Notes under the pieces: generated by a model
What the model was told of the DNA's origin: nothing
The model's input: the letters and a program-made list of their open reading frames with translations, nothing else
Databases searched by the model: none
Position numbers and translations under genes: made by a program
Part shown: piece after piece, positions 22,466 to 34,955 of the stretch
How the letters are laid out: each line of letters starts with the position of its first letter
Position numbering within the stretch: position 1 is the first letter of the stretch
Source: Stereocaulon alpinum
Taxonomy: Eukaryota; Ascomycota; Lecanoromycetes; Lecanorales; Stereocaulaceae
Direction of reading: 5' to 3'
Assembly: GCA_018257865.1 (NCBI GenBank)
Contig: JAEUBA010000104.1
Location: 1 to 64,000 of the forward strand
Length of the DNA stretch: 64,000 nucleotides

Positions 22466-25047
22466 GCCGCCGTTTGGACGAGGAGTTATCCTAGATCCTG
22501 CGGTTTGGACACGTCGGGTCATCACCCGTTTGATTGCGAGCAACCCGGAAAGCTCAACGGCCTCACAGTCAAAGGTCGAGTACAAGAAACAGACGAAGAA
22601 TGAAGCCTCCGATGGAGTGGCTCCCTTGGCAAGGTCAAAGACACCGGCTGGGCATCCCGATGATATATGCTCAATCCAGGTAACGGGCCTAACGATCTGC
22701 AGCAGGCGGTGAATATGTAGCAAAGGGACATGGAAAGATCAGCAAAAGAGTCTGAGGCTTTCCTATAAATGAAGACAACCGTCTTGGTCAAGGATAGAAG
22801 GAGGTCCTATGATCAGAAGGACCGCTTCATTGTTATGTCGATATGATATGACATGTCGCTCTATATGGTTCAACCACTATCTTCCCACCTGGGAATATAT
22901 GGGTACGAAGACAAAGGCTGGTCGTTGATCTTCAACTGTACGTTGAAGCATTACCACCCAGTCGGGTACGTGCAGCGCACTCGCAGCCCAAGGGTATTTC
23001 CACAAGGCACAGCTCCAGCAGAATTACGATCAAGATTTCTCCTGCGAGATAGTATCGGAAGCAAACCCGGCAAAGGTGCTACGGCCGCAATACTATCTGA
23101 TACGCTAAGAGGACAGCCTAGAAAAAGAAAACTAATATGAGGCTGAGAGAGCCGCAACGCCAGAATTTTACCGCATAGAGTCCTTCACATAACTTCGGAT
23201 CGCAGATTCCAAATGTACGGTCCAAGTCGGAAACAAACAAGGCATGATTAGACGACTCATAGCGGTTTTGTGGGGCTAACTGTTCTGGCAACTAGCTGAC
23301 TATGGCACAGCAAGAGGATTCCTATTGAAACGGAGGGCAATTCAGGGGGTGGTAGCACTTGCGCCTGCAGAAAGGCGATTTGTTTGCGTGTTTGCTTGTT
23401 TGCTTCACAGAATATCCTGATTCTAAGCCAAACATCGTCTTAAGGTGCGTAAGCCTTGACGCGATCAAATGACTCAGGAGATCAATCCTCAGGTCATTCC
23501 TCCATAATGCTGAGGTAGCGAGTCGTGAAAGGCCATGTCCATCACAAATTGCTATGTTTCGTCTAGAGCCACAAGCCCATACAGAAAAGCTGTGGTCGTG
23601 GAATCCAGCCTACAAGACTAACCGATCGATAACTTGAGACCATGATGTATGAGCCTTCCTGTTCGAGACAAACCTTTCTCGGCCGAACGAAACACGGAGA
23701 AACGTGATTAGGCACAACAAATTGAGTTTGAATTCAAGGGCAGATGTCGTAGTTATCGATATTAAAGGCCATCGACGTGATCTGAGTCGTAGGTTAGACC
23801 AGTGGAGCTGAGCCTTTGACAATCTAAGGTTTCAGGTCATGTGTAACAGATTGATTAAAAATGGTCAGCGCAGGGTTGAAGTAGGGTTGAATGCCGAAGA
23901 AGCTCCCAATCCAGGAACGCTTTACTAGTCGCGTTCACTTGAAGGAGTGAAACAATATTTACTGTTGATGAGCTGCGGCAATAGTTGCTTGTTCGAAAGA
24001 CTCTGCACATTAAAGTGAGAATGAAGTTGGCCCCGCACTTACTTGTAGCGAAGTAATCCAAGACATGCAAGTCGACTTACCGACCTTTGACCGAAAATTA
24101 CAAGCCATCCCCTGAAGGAATTAAAGCCCGCACTTAAGCAGGAAGGCTACTGGTGTAGTAGGTGACACCTGCAGATCTCATGCTCGTCAATTCTTTGGGA
24201 CGCAGTTGCAGATGGTGATCTCGCTCAAAGATAAATCTCTCATAGGATCTTAACAGATGGTTGTTGGCGGGCTGAAGTAGGGTTCAACAACCTCGCTGGT
24301 AATCCGCGGATGCGTACGCATAGCTGCAGCTGGAAGTCTTTTCCCCGCTGCCGTTGAAAGGCGTGCCGAGGCGGTGTCAGGGCGCAGTACGTTGCATGGT
24401 GCCTTGAAACATTGCGCACGTAGAGTATACATAGCAGGTATAGTAGCCTATGATTAGAGAGACGTAGGTCGCAGAGCCATATCGTTGCCAGACCGTAGTT
24501 GAGCCAGCTGAAGGATGCTTAGGCCAGTGAAAAGCACACATACCTCTCCATCCCTTGAGAGCGACAAGGGTCTGAGATACGGGCTCCTTGTCGTCCCTTT
24601 GCTGAAAATTGTAATGCTCAATCTCGTGCCACGAAGTTGCTTGCCCATCCCTTGTATGTTGTCATGAGTGCTTGACCATGGTCTGGCCACTCATCCCAGG
24701 TGGTCGAGGTCTCTTGGTTCCGAACAGTTTCTCATTATAATTAGCCCTAGGATAAATAATGGAACTTTAGTAAATGTTGCTCGCGAAAAAGACTGGGGAA
24801 AGTCTGAAGTATATCTCAATCAAAGGGAAGCTGACCGGTTGACGATGCTAGTCTCGATGTAGCTCTAGCGCGTCAGGTCTTGGCAACAGATATCTTGATC
24901 TGCATACTCAACGCTACTACTGATCAATTTAGTAAAAACTGCAACCTTTTAGTCTCCAAACACTCAATGATCTCGACTCGCAGCTGAGCTCCTGCAACAC
25001 GCTTGATATCCTCTTCTCTTCAGTGCAAAAGCTGCATTCTCGTCAAA
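22466..25047. other. Gene-poor stretch of 2.6 kb
   Basis: Only short ORFs without recognisable domains occur on either strand (for example 22853-23140, 23855-24070, 24250-24432, 24454-24690). Composition is not RIP-like. The left few hundred bases are probably promoter and leader of the Zn2Cys6 factor. I searched it for a cyclophilin domain that would complete the next gene and found none. A non-coding transcript is possible but not visible. Confidence 0.45.
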
Positions 25048-25974
25048 ATGACTCAAGAGGGGGACATGTCCATAGACCAGGGCCCCTCGACTGAGAAACT
25101 CCCTCCAAGTGTTGATGAGCTAGTGAAAGAAGATGCGTCCCTCACGGAGGCCGAAAGGGCGGCGGAGGAGGAGGCGCGAGAAAAGCTACGTCGTGAACGA
25201 GAGGCTAGAGCTCAGGCTCTGACCTTAGAGATTGTGGGGGATCTTCCCTACGCTGAGGTCAAGCCCCCAGAGAACGTTCTTTTTGTATGCAAGCTCAATC
25301 CTGTCACAGAAGGTCAGAATTTTGATCCTACGAACAACCCAAGTGTGAAACTGATCTCAATGTTCGCCACAGATGAGGATTTGGAGACCATCTTTAGCCG
25401 TTTCGGTACCATAGTGTCCTGCGAAGTCATTCGAGACAAGCGCACCCGCGACAGTCTCCAGTACGCGTTTATCGAATTCGAGAATCAGAAAGATTGCGAG
25501 CAGGCATACTTCAAAATGCAAGGAGTGTTAATAGATGACCACCGCATACATGTTGATTTCTCACAAAGTGTAAGTTGAGACTAGGGGCCCTCCAGGTTGG
25601 CGAATTGCTGATGACCTATGCAGGTCTCGAGGCTGTCAGACAAGTGGAGGACTGCTACAAACACAAAGCGAGCGCAGAACGGAGGAGGCTTCGGAGGCAT
25701 ATCCAGTCTCGAGAAGAAGCGGCAGTTCAGGGCTGCGGAGACCAAAGCAGATGACGACCGCAAACGCTCAAGTGGCTACGGAATGGTTTTTGACAAGGAC
25801 GCCATACGGCAAGGGGGTGATAGGATACCTGACCAGAAGCCAAGGACATCGTCGAGAAGCCGCAGCCCCAGAAGACAGAACCGCTATCGGACACCCCCAA
25901 GGCATGATCGAGGAAGGCGAGACAGGAGCAGGGACTACGAGCGTGATGACTATGACCGTAGACAGAGACGTTAG
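25048..25974 (+). CDS. RRM protein of PPIL4/Cyp6 type without cyclophilin domain
   Basis: Three exons (25048-25312, 25373-25569, 25624-25974) encode 270 residues. The central part closely follows the RRM of peptidyl-prolyl isomerase-like 4: the linker RAQALTLEIVGDLPYAEV, RNP2 NVLFVCKL, and RNP1 within LQYAFIEF, then VDFSQSVS. The C-terminal tail is rich in Arg, Ser and Asp with RSRSP repeats, typical of splicing-linked factors. Intron 1 is 60 nt with no stop, so it reads through and inserts 20 residues inside the RRM unless removed; splicing restores NPVTEDEDLE. PPIL4 homologues begin with a ~160-residue cyclophilin domain, absent here and in the 2.6 kb upstream. The start at 25048 is the first ATG after an in-frame open stretch that begins near 25003. 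Confidence 0.8.
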
Positions 25975-26421
25975 TGATGCGAATCACGACATGAGTGGGC
26001 TAGCTCGGATAACGAATTATGAGACATAGATTAGATGCATGCAAGCTGCCTGGTTGGGACATTTGGCGACCTACAGAAGGTCATAAATTTGGAGCTTCTA
26101 CAAAAAAGGTTCCGGTTTCGGTTCTCTAAAGGATCTAGCCGGCGGCGTTGCTCTGTATCACTAGGAACAGCAAACGTTAATACCATGAACTCTTTGGTGG
26201 ACCAATGGACTAGTAGCGCCGTCGTTAATTGAACTATCGTCTGCTAGGGCTTACTCGTAGGATTCAGAGAGGTCTTGGCGCTGCGGGCTGTAAACAAACC
26301 CCACGTCTCCATTCCTCAGTCCTGACAGCCGCAGCCCCTTGTCGTACGTACACTCGGGCACGAACCTTCGTGGCGGCTGACAGGGAACAGCTTTCTACCG
26401 CCCACATCAGTTTCTCCCATA
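25975..26421. other. Intergenic region
   Basis: 3' flank of the RRM gene and promoter/leader of the pyrophosphorylase gene; no other feature seen. Confidence 0.4.
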
Positions 26422-28065
26422 ATGGCCTCAACAATGAATAAGATATTCGGCAAGCTGAATCTCAGCTCTAAGGATGAGGGTGTCCCTGCCAAAGAACCTA
26501 CAGAGGAAGAAATCAAGGACCTTAGAGACCGTTACACAAAGGCCGACCAGGAACAAGTTTTAACATTCTACGACGAGCTTAGCACAGCTGAGAAAGCTGG
26601 CCTTTACGAGCGTCTCTCATCTATTGATCCCAACTACATAAACGAAATCACCCAAATAGCACTGCACCCGCAAAGTGCAGGGAAGGAGGAGGACACAAAG
26701 CTTGAACCCTTGCCTGACTCAGCTACAGCCTCGATACTTGACTCAAAAGCAGAAGACATTGAATCGTGGTACAACTCAGGTTTAGATTTCGCGGCCGATG
26801 GACAAGTTGCCGTCGTTCTGATGGCTGGTGGACAAGGCACACGCTTGGGAAGCTCTGCCCCTAAAGGATGCTTCAACATTGGACTTCCCAGCCAGAAGTC
26901 ATTGTTCGAAATACAAGCCCAGCGAATCTGGAAGGTCCAGCAATTGGCTGAGAAGAGAAGTGGGAAGAAAGATGTGGTCATACCGTGGTACGTAATGACC
27001 AGCGGGCCTACAAGAGAGCCTACCGAGAAATTCTTCCAAGAGCACAACTACTTCGGATTGGGAAAGGACGATGTGGTTATCTTTGAACAAGGCGTTCTCC
27101 CTTGCATCTCCAATGAGGGTAAAATCTTATTGGAAAGCAAATCTAAGGTACGGATTCTATATCCTACTGCCTCAGTACAGCTTCTCACCTTCCCTGTAGG
27201 TAGCGGTTGCTCCAGATGGCAACGGAGGTATTTATCAAGCACTCCTGACTTCCAACGTACGTGCGGATATGCGAAAGCGAGGCGTTAAACATATCCACGC
27301 ATATTGCGTAGATAACTGCCTGGTGAAAGTCGCTGACCCTGTCTTCCTGGGCTTCTCTGCATCTAAGGACGTGGATATCGCTACCAAGGTCGTTCGCAAG
27401 CGAAGTGCGAAGGAATCCGTTGGTCTCATACTTCTCAAGAATGGAAAGCCAGATGTGGTTGAGTATTCAGAGATCGATACTGCTACCGCGGAAGCAAAAG
27501 ATCCGAAACAGCCGGATATTCTCAAGTATCGGGCGGCAAACATCGTCAATCATTACTACTCATTCAGATTTCTCGAAAGCATTGAGGAATGGGCGCACAA
27601 ACTTCCACATCATGTGGCTCGAAAGAAGATACCATATGTTGATACTGAGAAAGGTGAAAGTATCAAGCCAGAAAAGCCGAATGGCATCAAGCTCGAACAG
27701 TTCGTCTTCGACGTTTTTCCAATGTTAGATCTTGAGAAGTTTGCATGCATGGAAGTCAAGCGAGAGGAGGAGTTCTCACCTCTCAAGAACGCCAAAGGCA
27801 CGGGGGAGGACGACCCAGACACAAGCAAGAAAGATATATTGGACCAAGGCAAAAGATGGATCCAAAATGTGGGTGGCACTGTTGTGAGTGAGAGTGGGGC
27901 TGATGAAGCTGGCGTCGAGATATCGCCCTTGATCAGCTACGTAAGCAGTAGTCCGAGCGTTCTGCGTTCTCCGTTTGCTGACTCTGCGTGTAGGGTGGCG
28001 AGGGTCTCGACTTTCTCAAGGACAGGACGATCAAGGCTCCTGCGGTCATCGAGAAGGAGGACTAA
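26422..28065 (+). CDS. UAP1: UDP-N-acetylglucosamine pyrophosphorylase
   Basis: Three exons (26422-27147, 27200-27940, 27994-28065) encode 512 residues, close to the usual length. The enzyme makes UDP-GlcNAc from UTP and GlcNAc-1-phosphate, the precursor of cell-wall chitin, N-glycans and GPI anchors. The nucleotide-binding loop is MAGGQGTRLGSSAPKGC near residue 134, and the sugar-site region DGNGGIYQAL begins at exon 2. Introns are 52 and 53 nt; both have GT...AG and the joins are in frame. The second intron separates the last 24 codons. The cytosolic housekeeping assignment is secure. Confidence 0.95.
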
Positions 28066-28849
28066 GTATTATGAGTAAAGACCACAAAAGCTAGGTTCTA
28101 CGAATCATGTTATGCATTGCAGGCGCGCCAATGGGAGAGCGATTTTGTAGAGCGAAGTGAGCAGGAAGAGCATAAAAGGCTTATAGAAATGCCAAAATAG
28201 GAAATCGGAAATACGATGACTACGCACCGTTATGCACCGTTTTTCATTGGCTGAGGTTCTTGGGTGCAAGGTTAAGCTGGAATGGCCTCGTGGCACCAGG
28301 TGGTATTTCGCAATACGCCCATGCCCCATGTAGTAAAGCGTAGGACTGGCGTACCCGAGATGATTGGCCCTACTGAGTTTTGTCAGACGTCTCTTCCCAA
28401 ACTTTGCATGCCAGTCGCATCTCTCCAGCTGATCGGATTGAGCAGGTTGTGCTTTGGGAGGAAGGAAGTGCTGTGAGGTAGAGGGCTGGTTTGGAGATAT
28501 CAGGTTGTGAGTCAAGCGCCAGAAAATAGCAGTGCTGCCTCCCCCCAAGGACCGCAGTGAACAGTGAAGTAATCAGAAGTGAAGCGCTGATGATGGGGAT
28601 TTCCAGGGAATACAAGGTCAGGTCTGAAACAAAGGTATGAACTTTTAAGCACAAAGAAAATCCCCCCCTGCCATCTACGCACACCTTCCACCAACCTCAA
28701 GTCGCTTCACCTCCGGCCCACACAAGTCCGCACTCCCTGACATCAACCACCCCATCATGGACTCAGAATCGTGGCAGTTCGGTAATCGCATATTCAGCAT
28801 CAAGGAATCTGACACAGGTGTCCCAGGGTTGCAAGAATCGCCGGTGGAC
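28066..28849. other. Intergenic region and leader of the zinc-knuckle gene
   Basis: ORFs on the minus strand (28105-28548, 28370-28684) overlap each other and look accidental. An alternative in-frame ATG for the next gene lies at 28757. C-rich sequence near 28680-28750 resembles a fungal promoter/leader. Confidence 0.4.
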
Positions 28850-29875
28850 ATGTCTTCGTTATCGCGTAGGGCTTGCTACAAGTGCGGAAACGTGGGGCAC
28901 TACGCTGGTCAGAGGCACCTGGATAACAAAGGCATGCGCCAAAGCTGATATCACACAGAAGTATGCTCGTCTTCGGAACGTCTGTGCTATAATTGTAAGT
29001 CTCCATACAATTTCAATTTCCTTTCTGCATGTACTAATAAACCCACAGGCAAACAACCTGGTAATCACGCCTGCAGCTTACTTATGAAGTTATTCATCGT
29101 CGTGCATATCTAACGGCCGTATAAGGACATGAATCAAACGGCTGTCCACATCCTCGCACGACTGACAGTAAGCCACCAGAAATTTCGAGCATCAATCCGA
29201 GATCCGGTGAAAGTGGCTAACCATCGAACAGCCAAGCAATGTTATCATTGCCAGGGTCTTGGCCACGTCCAAGCTGATTGCCCGACATTGCGCATAAGTG
29301 GCGCTGGCACAGGCGGAGGACGCTGCTACTCGTGTGGCCAACCAGGACATCTAGCTGTACGTGCCTCCACGGAGCGTTACAGATCGTCCATGCAAGCTAA
29401 TCCTACCGCAGCGATCTTGCCCGAACGCAGGTTTTCAACCCGGTCCAGCTCTTGGTGCAGGCCGTGGAGTTATTTCACCTCGTGGTGGTTTCGCTGGTGG
29501 TTTCCGTGGAGGATTTGCCGGAGGCGCAGGTGGCCCTCGTCCGGCAACATGCTACAAATGCGGAGGACCCAATCACTACGCGCGTGACTGCCAGGCTCAA
29601 GCTATGAAGTGCTACGCTTGCGGGAAGCTGGTGAGTGGTGAATCGGAAGATAATTCTTGGAATTCCAAATCTGACCCGGGCAGGGTCACATCTCCCGGGA
29701 CTGCACCGCCCCCAACGGTGGTCCGCTCAACTCTGCAGGAAAAGTATGCTACAAGTGTGGACAAGCCGGACACATCTCTCGTGACTGTACCGCAGCCGAG
29801 ACGAATGGTGAGGTCCGACCCACCGATGCTGCTGTCGAACCAGTGACTCCGGCGCCCACGACCGCTGTCGCATAA
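28850..29875 (+). CDS. GIS2: CCHC zinc-knuckle RNA-binding protein (Gis2/Byr3/CNBP)
   Basis: Seven exons (28850-28907, 28959-28994, 29049-29060, 29126-29167, 29232-29356, 29412-29630, 29684-29875) encode 227 residues. Seven CX2CX4HX4C knuckles are formed, several only after splicing; between knuckles four and five lies a Gly/Arg-rich RGG-like segment. Gis2/CNBP proteins bind single-stranded nucleic acid and translating mRNA in the cytoplasm. Exon 3 is only 12 nt and supplies the Lys-Gln-Pro core of knuckle two; its 3' acceptor is AAG, less usual. An in-frame ATG at 28757 would add 31 residues, but family members begin just before the first knuckle. The knuckle periodicity strongly supports the exon joins. 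Confidence 0.85.
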
Positions 29876-30659
29876 GCTCATCATCCTGCTTAACGGCAAA
29901 TATTCGATTTCCTTGTCTGTATTATGAACATACCCTCGTTTCTAGTCGCTTGCGGACAATCTTCTTTACAACATTACCCAGCATCTTAACGTTAACGACC
30001 CCTCAAAAAGTATCGCAATAATCACTACGGTTTTCTTTGCATCCCAGCATATCCCAAGACGTAACGAACGGCGTCATCCATGTATTCTAATCATCTTGCT
30101 TTGCTGGTGCGTCTGCGAAGGAGAGAAGAGATGGATGGAACCTGAAGGAGCGGAGGAAGATGGAGAAGCGCATGGACGAGCGCTGTACCAGGATAAAGAG
30201 TGAAAGAAAGGCTAGGGAAGAAGATCGTGGACAGAGGCGGCGGATGTTGGTCATCATGAGTTGGAATATCTTGAACTCCACTTGTTTTCTCTAGAGATCC
30301 GCTGGAGGACTTACAGGATCTCAATGGTCGATGTTGGTTATGCGCAGATTTTGGAAAGGCGGGAGACAAAGTGACTACCTTCATCGATCATGAACATGCA
30401 ATCATTCCATCAAATAGTAGCTTCTTACAGACATGTCCCTTTCCTTCACAATCGACAAGATCTAACGTTTGTGTGAGCTCGAGATCCGACGTCCAACTTG
30501 AAAGACATGTGTCTTGGCGATCGTCTATCTTCCACACGTTAACCTCTTCCACCTATCACAATACATTGCGACCCTCAATTGCATACCGCGATCACTCTCG
30601 AGAATCTTTACCTGCACTCCCTCTACTCGCTCAACACCAAGGTGTCGAAACCAAATTCA
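29876..30659. other. Intergenic region
   Basis: 3' flank of the zinc-knuckle gene and upstream region of DMC1. Minus-strand ORFs at 30087-30384 are short and without recognisable content. Confidence 0.4.
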
Positions 30660-32580
30660 ATGGCTGCCTCGAATGCTGGAGACGATTCAGACGATGTTCG
30701 AAACACCCTTAGACCAGCAGAGACTCATAGTTAATATTCTCGAATCCAGGATTTCATTGTCGACATTGACGGCATACAAGCTCATGGTATGTTCTTCTCG
30801 TCCCCAGTCAACGAATCTCAAGGCCAAGTGCTGATGACATTTAGGTGTGGGTGCTGCAGACATCACCAAGCTCAAGGCCAATGGCTACTACACCGTTGCC
30901 GTGAGCGTCCTACACATTCTCGTCCTGATCATGGTAATTGCAGTGGTGCTGACACGCTCAGTCCGTCCACGCAGCAACACGCAAAACCTTACTCAAAGTT
31001 AAAGGTTTCAGCGAGGTGAAGGTCGAGAAGATCAAGGAGGCTATTGTCAAGTGTCAGGTGAGCTAAAACCATACTTGCCCTTCTCCAATGGCATCTCTGC
31101 ACCCCTGAATCTCTGGCAAACCCTGCTGATCAAATTTCCTGCACCAGCCTTCCGCATCTGGCTTCATGACAGCTGTCGAGCTTAGCCATCAAAGGAAGCG
31201 TGTCTGCAAGATTTCGACTGGTAGCAAGCAATTGGATGCTATTCTTGGAGGGTAGGACAAAAGCGGAGAAGCAGGATCCACGGTCGCTAATACGGTCGCA
31301 GAGGATTCCAGAGTATGAGTATAAGCGAGGTTTATCTCTCTACCAATACTACCATCGAGAATCAAGCTTATAAGTCGCTGGCTTCAGGTCTACGGAGAAT
31401 TCAGTAAGCACATATATTGACTACCGCTCCAAGGCCTTTCTAACTTCTCACAGGATGCGGGAAGACACAATTATCTCATACGATGTCTGTCGTTGCACAA
31501 GTGAGTCGATCCTCGTCAACCTAGCCCTTCCTTACGCTAAGCACTTACCAGCTCCCGAAGGTACCAAAGCCCGGCTAGTTGCAGAGTCATTCCTAACAGG
31601 ACCAGGATATGGGTGGGGCAGAAGGCAAGGTTGCATACATAGGTAACCTTCGAGCGGAATACGACCAGCTGCGGTCATGACAGCTGACCTTTCCCTCTTC
31701 CCCAGATACCGAAGGCACTTTCCGACCTGAAAGGTAGCTCTTCACACTCTTTCCAAAACCAACCCACAGTCCACTCACAATTCTAGAATCGCCCAAATCG
31801 CCGAACGCTTCGGAAGTACAAGTCTCCCCCATTCCTCCCTCCTCACCCACCCTCCTAACATCCCCCAGTGGACCCCGACCTAGCCCAAGAAAACATCGCC
31901 TACGCCCGCGCCCTCAACAGCGAAGTACCTCATCCCCTCCCCATCCCCCCCTCTTCCCCTCCAACCCCACTAACCCACCCCCCACCGTAGCACCAACTCG
32001 AACTCCTCAACACCCTCTCCTCAAACTTCGCAACAAACGAATACCGCCTCCTAATAATCGACAGCATAATGGCCTGTTTCCGCGTCGACTACTGCGGCCG
32101 CGGCGAACTAGCAGACAGACAGCAGAAACTCAATCAATTTCTCAGCAAACTAACACATATGGCTGAGGAATTCAATGTTTGTGTTCTAATGGTACCGTCC
32201 TCTTCCCCCCGCGCCTCTCCATCCGCCATCTCCACCAATCGTGAACCAAATCTGACCTTCTAGACAAACCAAGTCCAATCCGACCCCGGCGCCAGCGCCT
32301 TATTTGCAGGCGCCGATGGCCGCAAACCTGTTGGTGGACATATACTAGCTCATGCGTCGACTACGAGGGTGTTGTTGCGGAAGGGAAGGGGCGAGGAGAG
32401 GGTTGCTAAGATTCAGGATTCGCCTGGTGAGTTTTTTATTTGCTGTTTCGTTGGATAAAGGGAGAGTGAGAGGGAAAGGGAAAGGGAAGGGCTGATGGAA
32501 GGTGACTTGCAGATTGTCCTGAGCGCGAAGCTACGTATGTTATTACGAATGGGGGAATTAATGATCCGGAGAAAGTGTAG
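30660..32580 (+). CDS. DMC1: Meiotic recombinase Dmc1
   Basis: Sixteen exons: 30660-30695, 30750-30786, 30845-30900, 30962-31057, 31148-31251, 31302-31329, 31388-31403, 31454-31500, 31552-31560, 31606-31642, 31706-31733, 31787-31815, 31869-31924, 31991-32191, 32264-32426, 32513-32580. They join in phase to 336 residues, the normal Dmc1 length. Dmc1 forms nucleoprotein filaments for strand exchange between homologues in meiosis. Visible: N-terminal HhH region (KLKANGYYTVA), linker and polymerisation region, Walker A GEFRCGKTQ, Walker B LLIIDSIMA, loop region and the C-terminal TNGGINDPEKV. Dmc1 rather than Rad51 is favoured by the short N-terminus and the C-terminal sequence. Exon 9 is a 9-nt microexon (Leu-Pro-Lys). 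Intron 1 has an unusual GTTCGA donor. Its presence suggests retained sexual capacity. Confidence 0.92.
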
Positions 32581-32904
32581 AGGGATACGGGGAAGGGTAT
32601 GGGAGGATGGAGGGAGAGGAGGATTTGAGGATCGATTTGCTTTGCAATATACGACTACATCGCTCGATACCATGCATGTTGCAATATAGCCGGCCTTCAT
32701 ATACTTACTGTATCAGCTTCCATCGTCATAATCATCCATCATACTTGGCTCAGCTTTCATCAATACAAGCACATACCACTTAGCAGCAATCCGCTCATAG
32801 CTCTTCATACTTGTGCTTCTCTCCCTCACATCGATAGATACAGCCAACATAGAAGCAATGGCCCCTTTTTCACAGTCAACTCACAACTTCTAAGCATAGA
32901 CTTC
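32581..32904. other. 3' region between convergent genes
   Basis: DMC1 and the minus-strand gene at 32905 converge. Nothing else is seen. Confidence 0.4.
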
Positions 32905-34955
32905 TCATCCAACAAGGAATCTAACACCCATCAACACCCCACCTTCTTCAAACCTCCCTGATCGAGCAGCAGCTACATTCCTCAACACGCCTTTCTCGGC
33001 AAATGTAACCACACAATCCTCACTCAATTCGGGCACTTTAAAATTAGCATCCAACACCTCAGTACCGGGTTGTACCTCTGTTCTCTGCCGTTTCCGCGCT
33101 GAGGATGGTCCAGGGGTGAGGAGCTCGCTATCTACAGACGTGGCTCGAGAGCGAACGCGAGATCCTGCATTGGAATTGTTACCATTAATTGTGACTACTT
33201 TGAGTGGCGAAGACGCGGGCTTGGGTGGTGAGATGTCAGGTTTTACGGGACTTGCAATCTTCAATGTAACGACCTTGCTTGGCTTGGGCGTCACATTTCT
33301 CACCAGCAACGGCTCGGCATTTAAAGGGGAGCTCGGTCTCGTCTCACCCTCCAGAATCCCAAGGCTAGCCCTCGTTGTGCGGGGAATGCTTTTGAGGATA
33401 GGTTGGTACCCGGCTTTCTGGTCTTCAGCTGCCTGCGCGGCTATGGATTCGATTTCTTCGGCCAGTGTTTGCTTGTTCGTCAGGATGTGGTGGTAGGGCA
33501 TGGCGGGCCTGTAGGGGCGTTTGGGCGGTACCCCTGCTGATGCGGATGTTGTGGACGGGGAGAGAGGGCGCTTTTTGTTGGCATTGAGCTGGTGGTTTAT
33601 GATCGCCGGGTTTGGTGTGTTGCCATTGGTGATAGTCGATGGGAAGATGGAGGAAGATCGAGAGCGAGATTGGGAGATGGTTGTTAGAATTGTAGATTCT
33701 TCTTTGGGAGGTGCTAGGATAGTTTTCACGGATTCATCGAGCGCTTTGGCGATGGCGAGGGCTTCTGAACGCGTCTTGGGTGGTGGGTCTGTGTGAGGAA
33801 TCACAACCTGAACGTCCTGAATGGACGTCTGAATCATTGGCTCAGGGGTCTGGATGATCGGCTCGGGCGTTTGGTCGATTGAACCAAGAGCTTGGACAGG
33901 CTTGACCCCTTTGAGTCTGATTGGCGTTGGTGCACTAAGGTACGGGTGGCCGGCATCGTCTTTTGACCCTCTTCCCCATGTAATTACCACATCTAGCACT
34001 CCAAACTTCGCATTCCCAGCTTTCTGCATGCTCTCTACCTCGAAAGGCATAGCCAAGGAGGCAAGGCTCTCCAAATACTCTCCGAGAACTGATCGTCCAC
34101 CGTTTGGGTTGCGTCCAGCCATGTCAGCTTCAACCATCAGTGCATCAGCTAAAGTCCTCCATCTGGGCCCAGCACCCGCAAATGCTTCCTTCCCCAATCC
34201 ATAACAGTACCGTGGACTTCCATCAGGATTCTGGCCAGGCGGAATAATGATCCAGGGTTTCTCAACAAGTCGACCTATTCTTTGCCCAGTAAAGCGTACG
34301 ATGTGTTCGCTCATATCATAGGTAAGTTTGCTAAAGCGCTTGGGAACGTAATCAGATTCGCAGAACTGGCCATTGAAGTAAACATCAATCTTGACGTCGT
34401 TGGTGACGTACATGTTGTCTTGTTTTGTTCGGATGAACGATGAGGGTGAAAGGAAGACCGTTAGACATAATGCCTGTGGGGTTTGGGGGGGCTTGTACTC
34501 TGGATTGGTGTCGGGAGATACGGGTTTGAACGGTGCGTTGTCTGTATGCCTGTTAGCCAGTCGTGTCAAAATTGGCAGCATTCAGGAAGAGACTTTCCCC
34601 TATTGCTTAGATTGATCAAAGATCCATTGGGCGCCTCATGCAACGGAATCCGCGCAGCTCTTCGATTTCTCTTTTCCTTACTATTGGCATCAAAAAATAG
34701 TCTCCCAGCATGCACCATGAAGAATGGCATGTCCTGATGCTTGCCCAAGAACCGAAGGTGGCTGCCATTTTCAGCATACAAAGGCGTCTCGTCTAGCGTT
34801 CCATTCCTTGATCCTTTGGCGAACTCGAGAAGCGTGCGTTCTACGTCAGCTGTAACTTCCGGACGTTGATTCGTCCGAGGATTGGGGCTCGTTGCGAGTT
34901 TGAGATCGGCGACTGAAAGCTGCACTGTTGTGTTGGCGCCATAGAGTGTTGGCAT
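32905..34955 (-). CDS. Conserved hypothetical protein, 668 residues
   Basis: Two exons (34955-34594 and 34549-32905) give 668 residues. The first ~330 residues look globular and conserved-like, with an FFMVHAGRLFF segment near 85 and a stretch containing KPWIIIPPGQ near 200; the second half is low complexity, rich in Ser, Pro, Thr, Lys and Arg, including a KKRP motif that could be nuclear localisation. I do not recognise the family. The intron is the weak point: the only donor in range is GTCTCT, and two acceptors are possible (CTAACAG, in phase, or GCATACAG 8 nt further, out of phase). The frame is open upstream to a TTG at 34988, but 34955 is the first ATG. Confidence 0.65.

Noticed and set aside
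32450..32512. Purine-rich GGGAAAGG tract as a regulatory element
   Set aside because: It lies wholly inside the last DMC1 intron and is better explained as low-complexity intron sequence.
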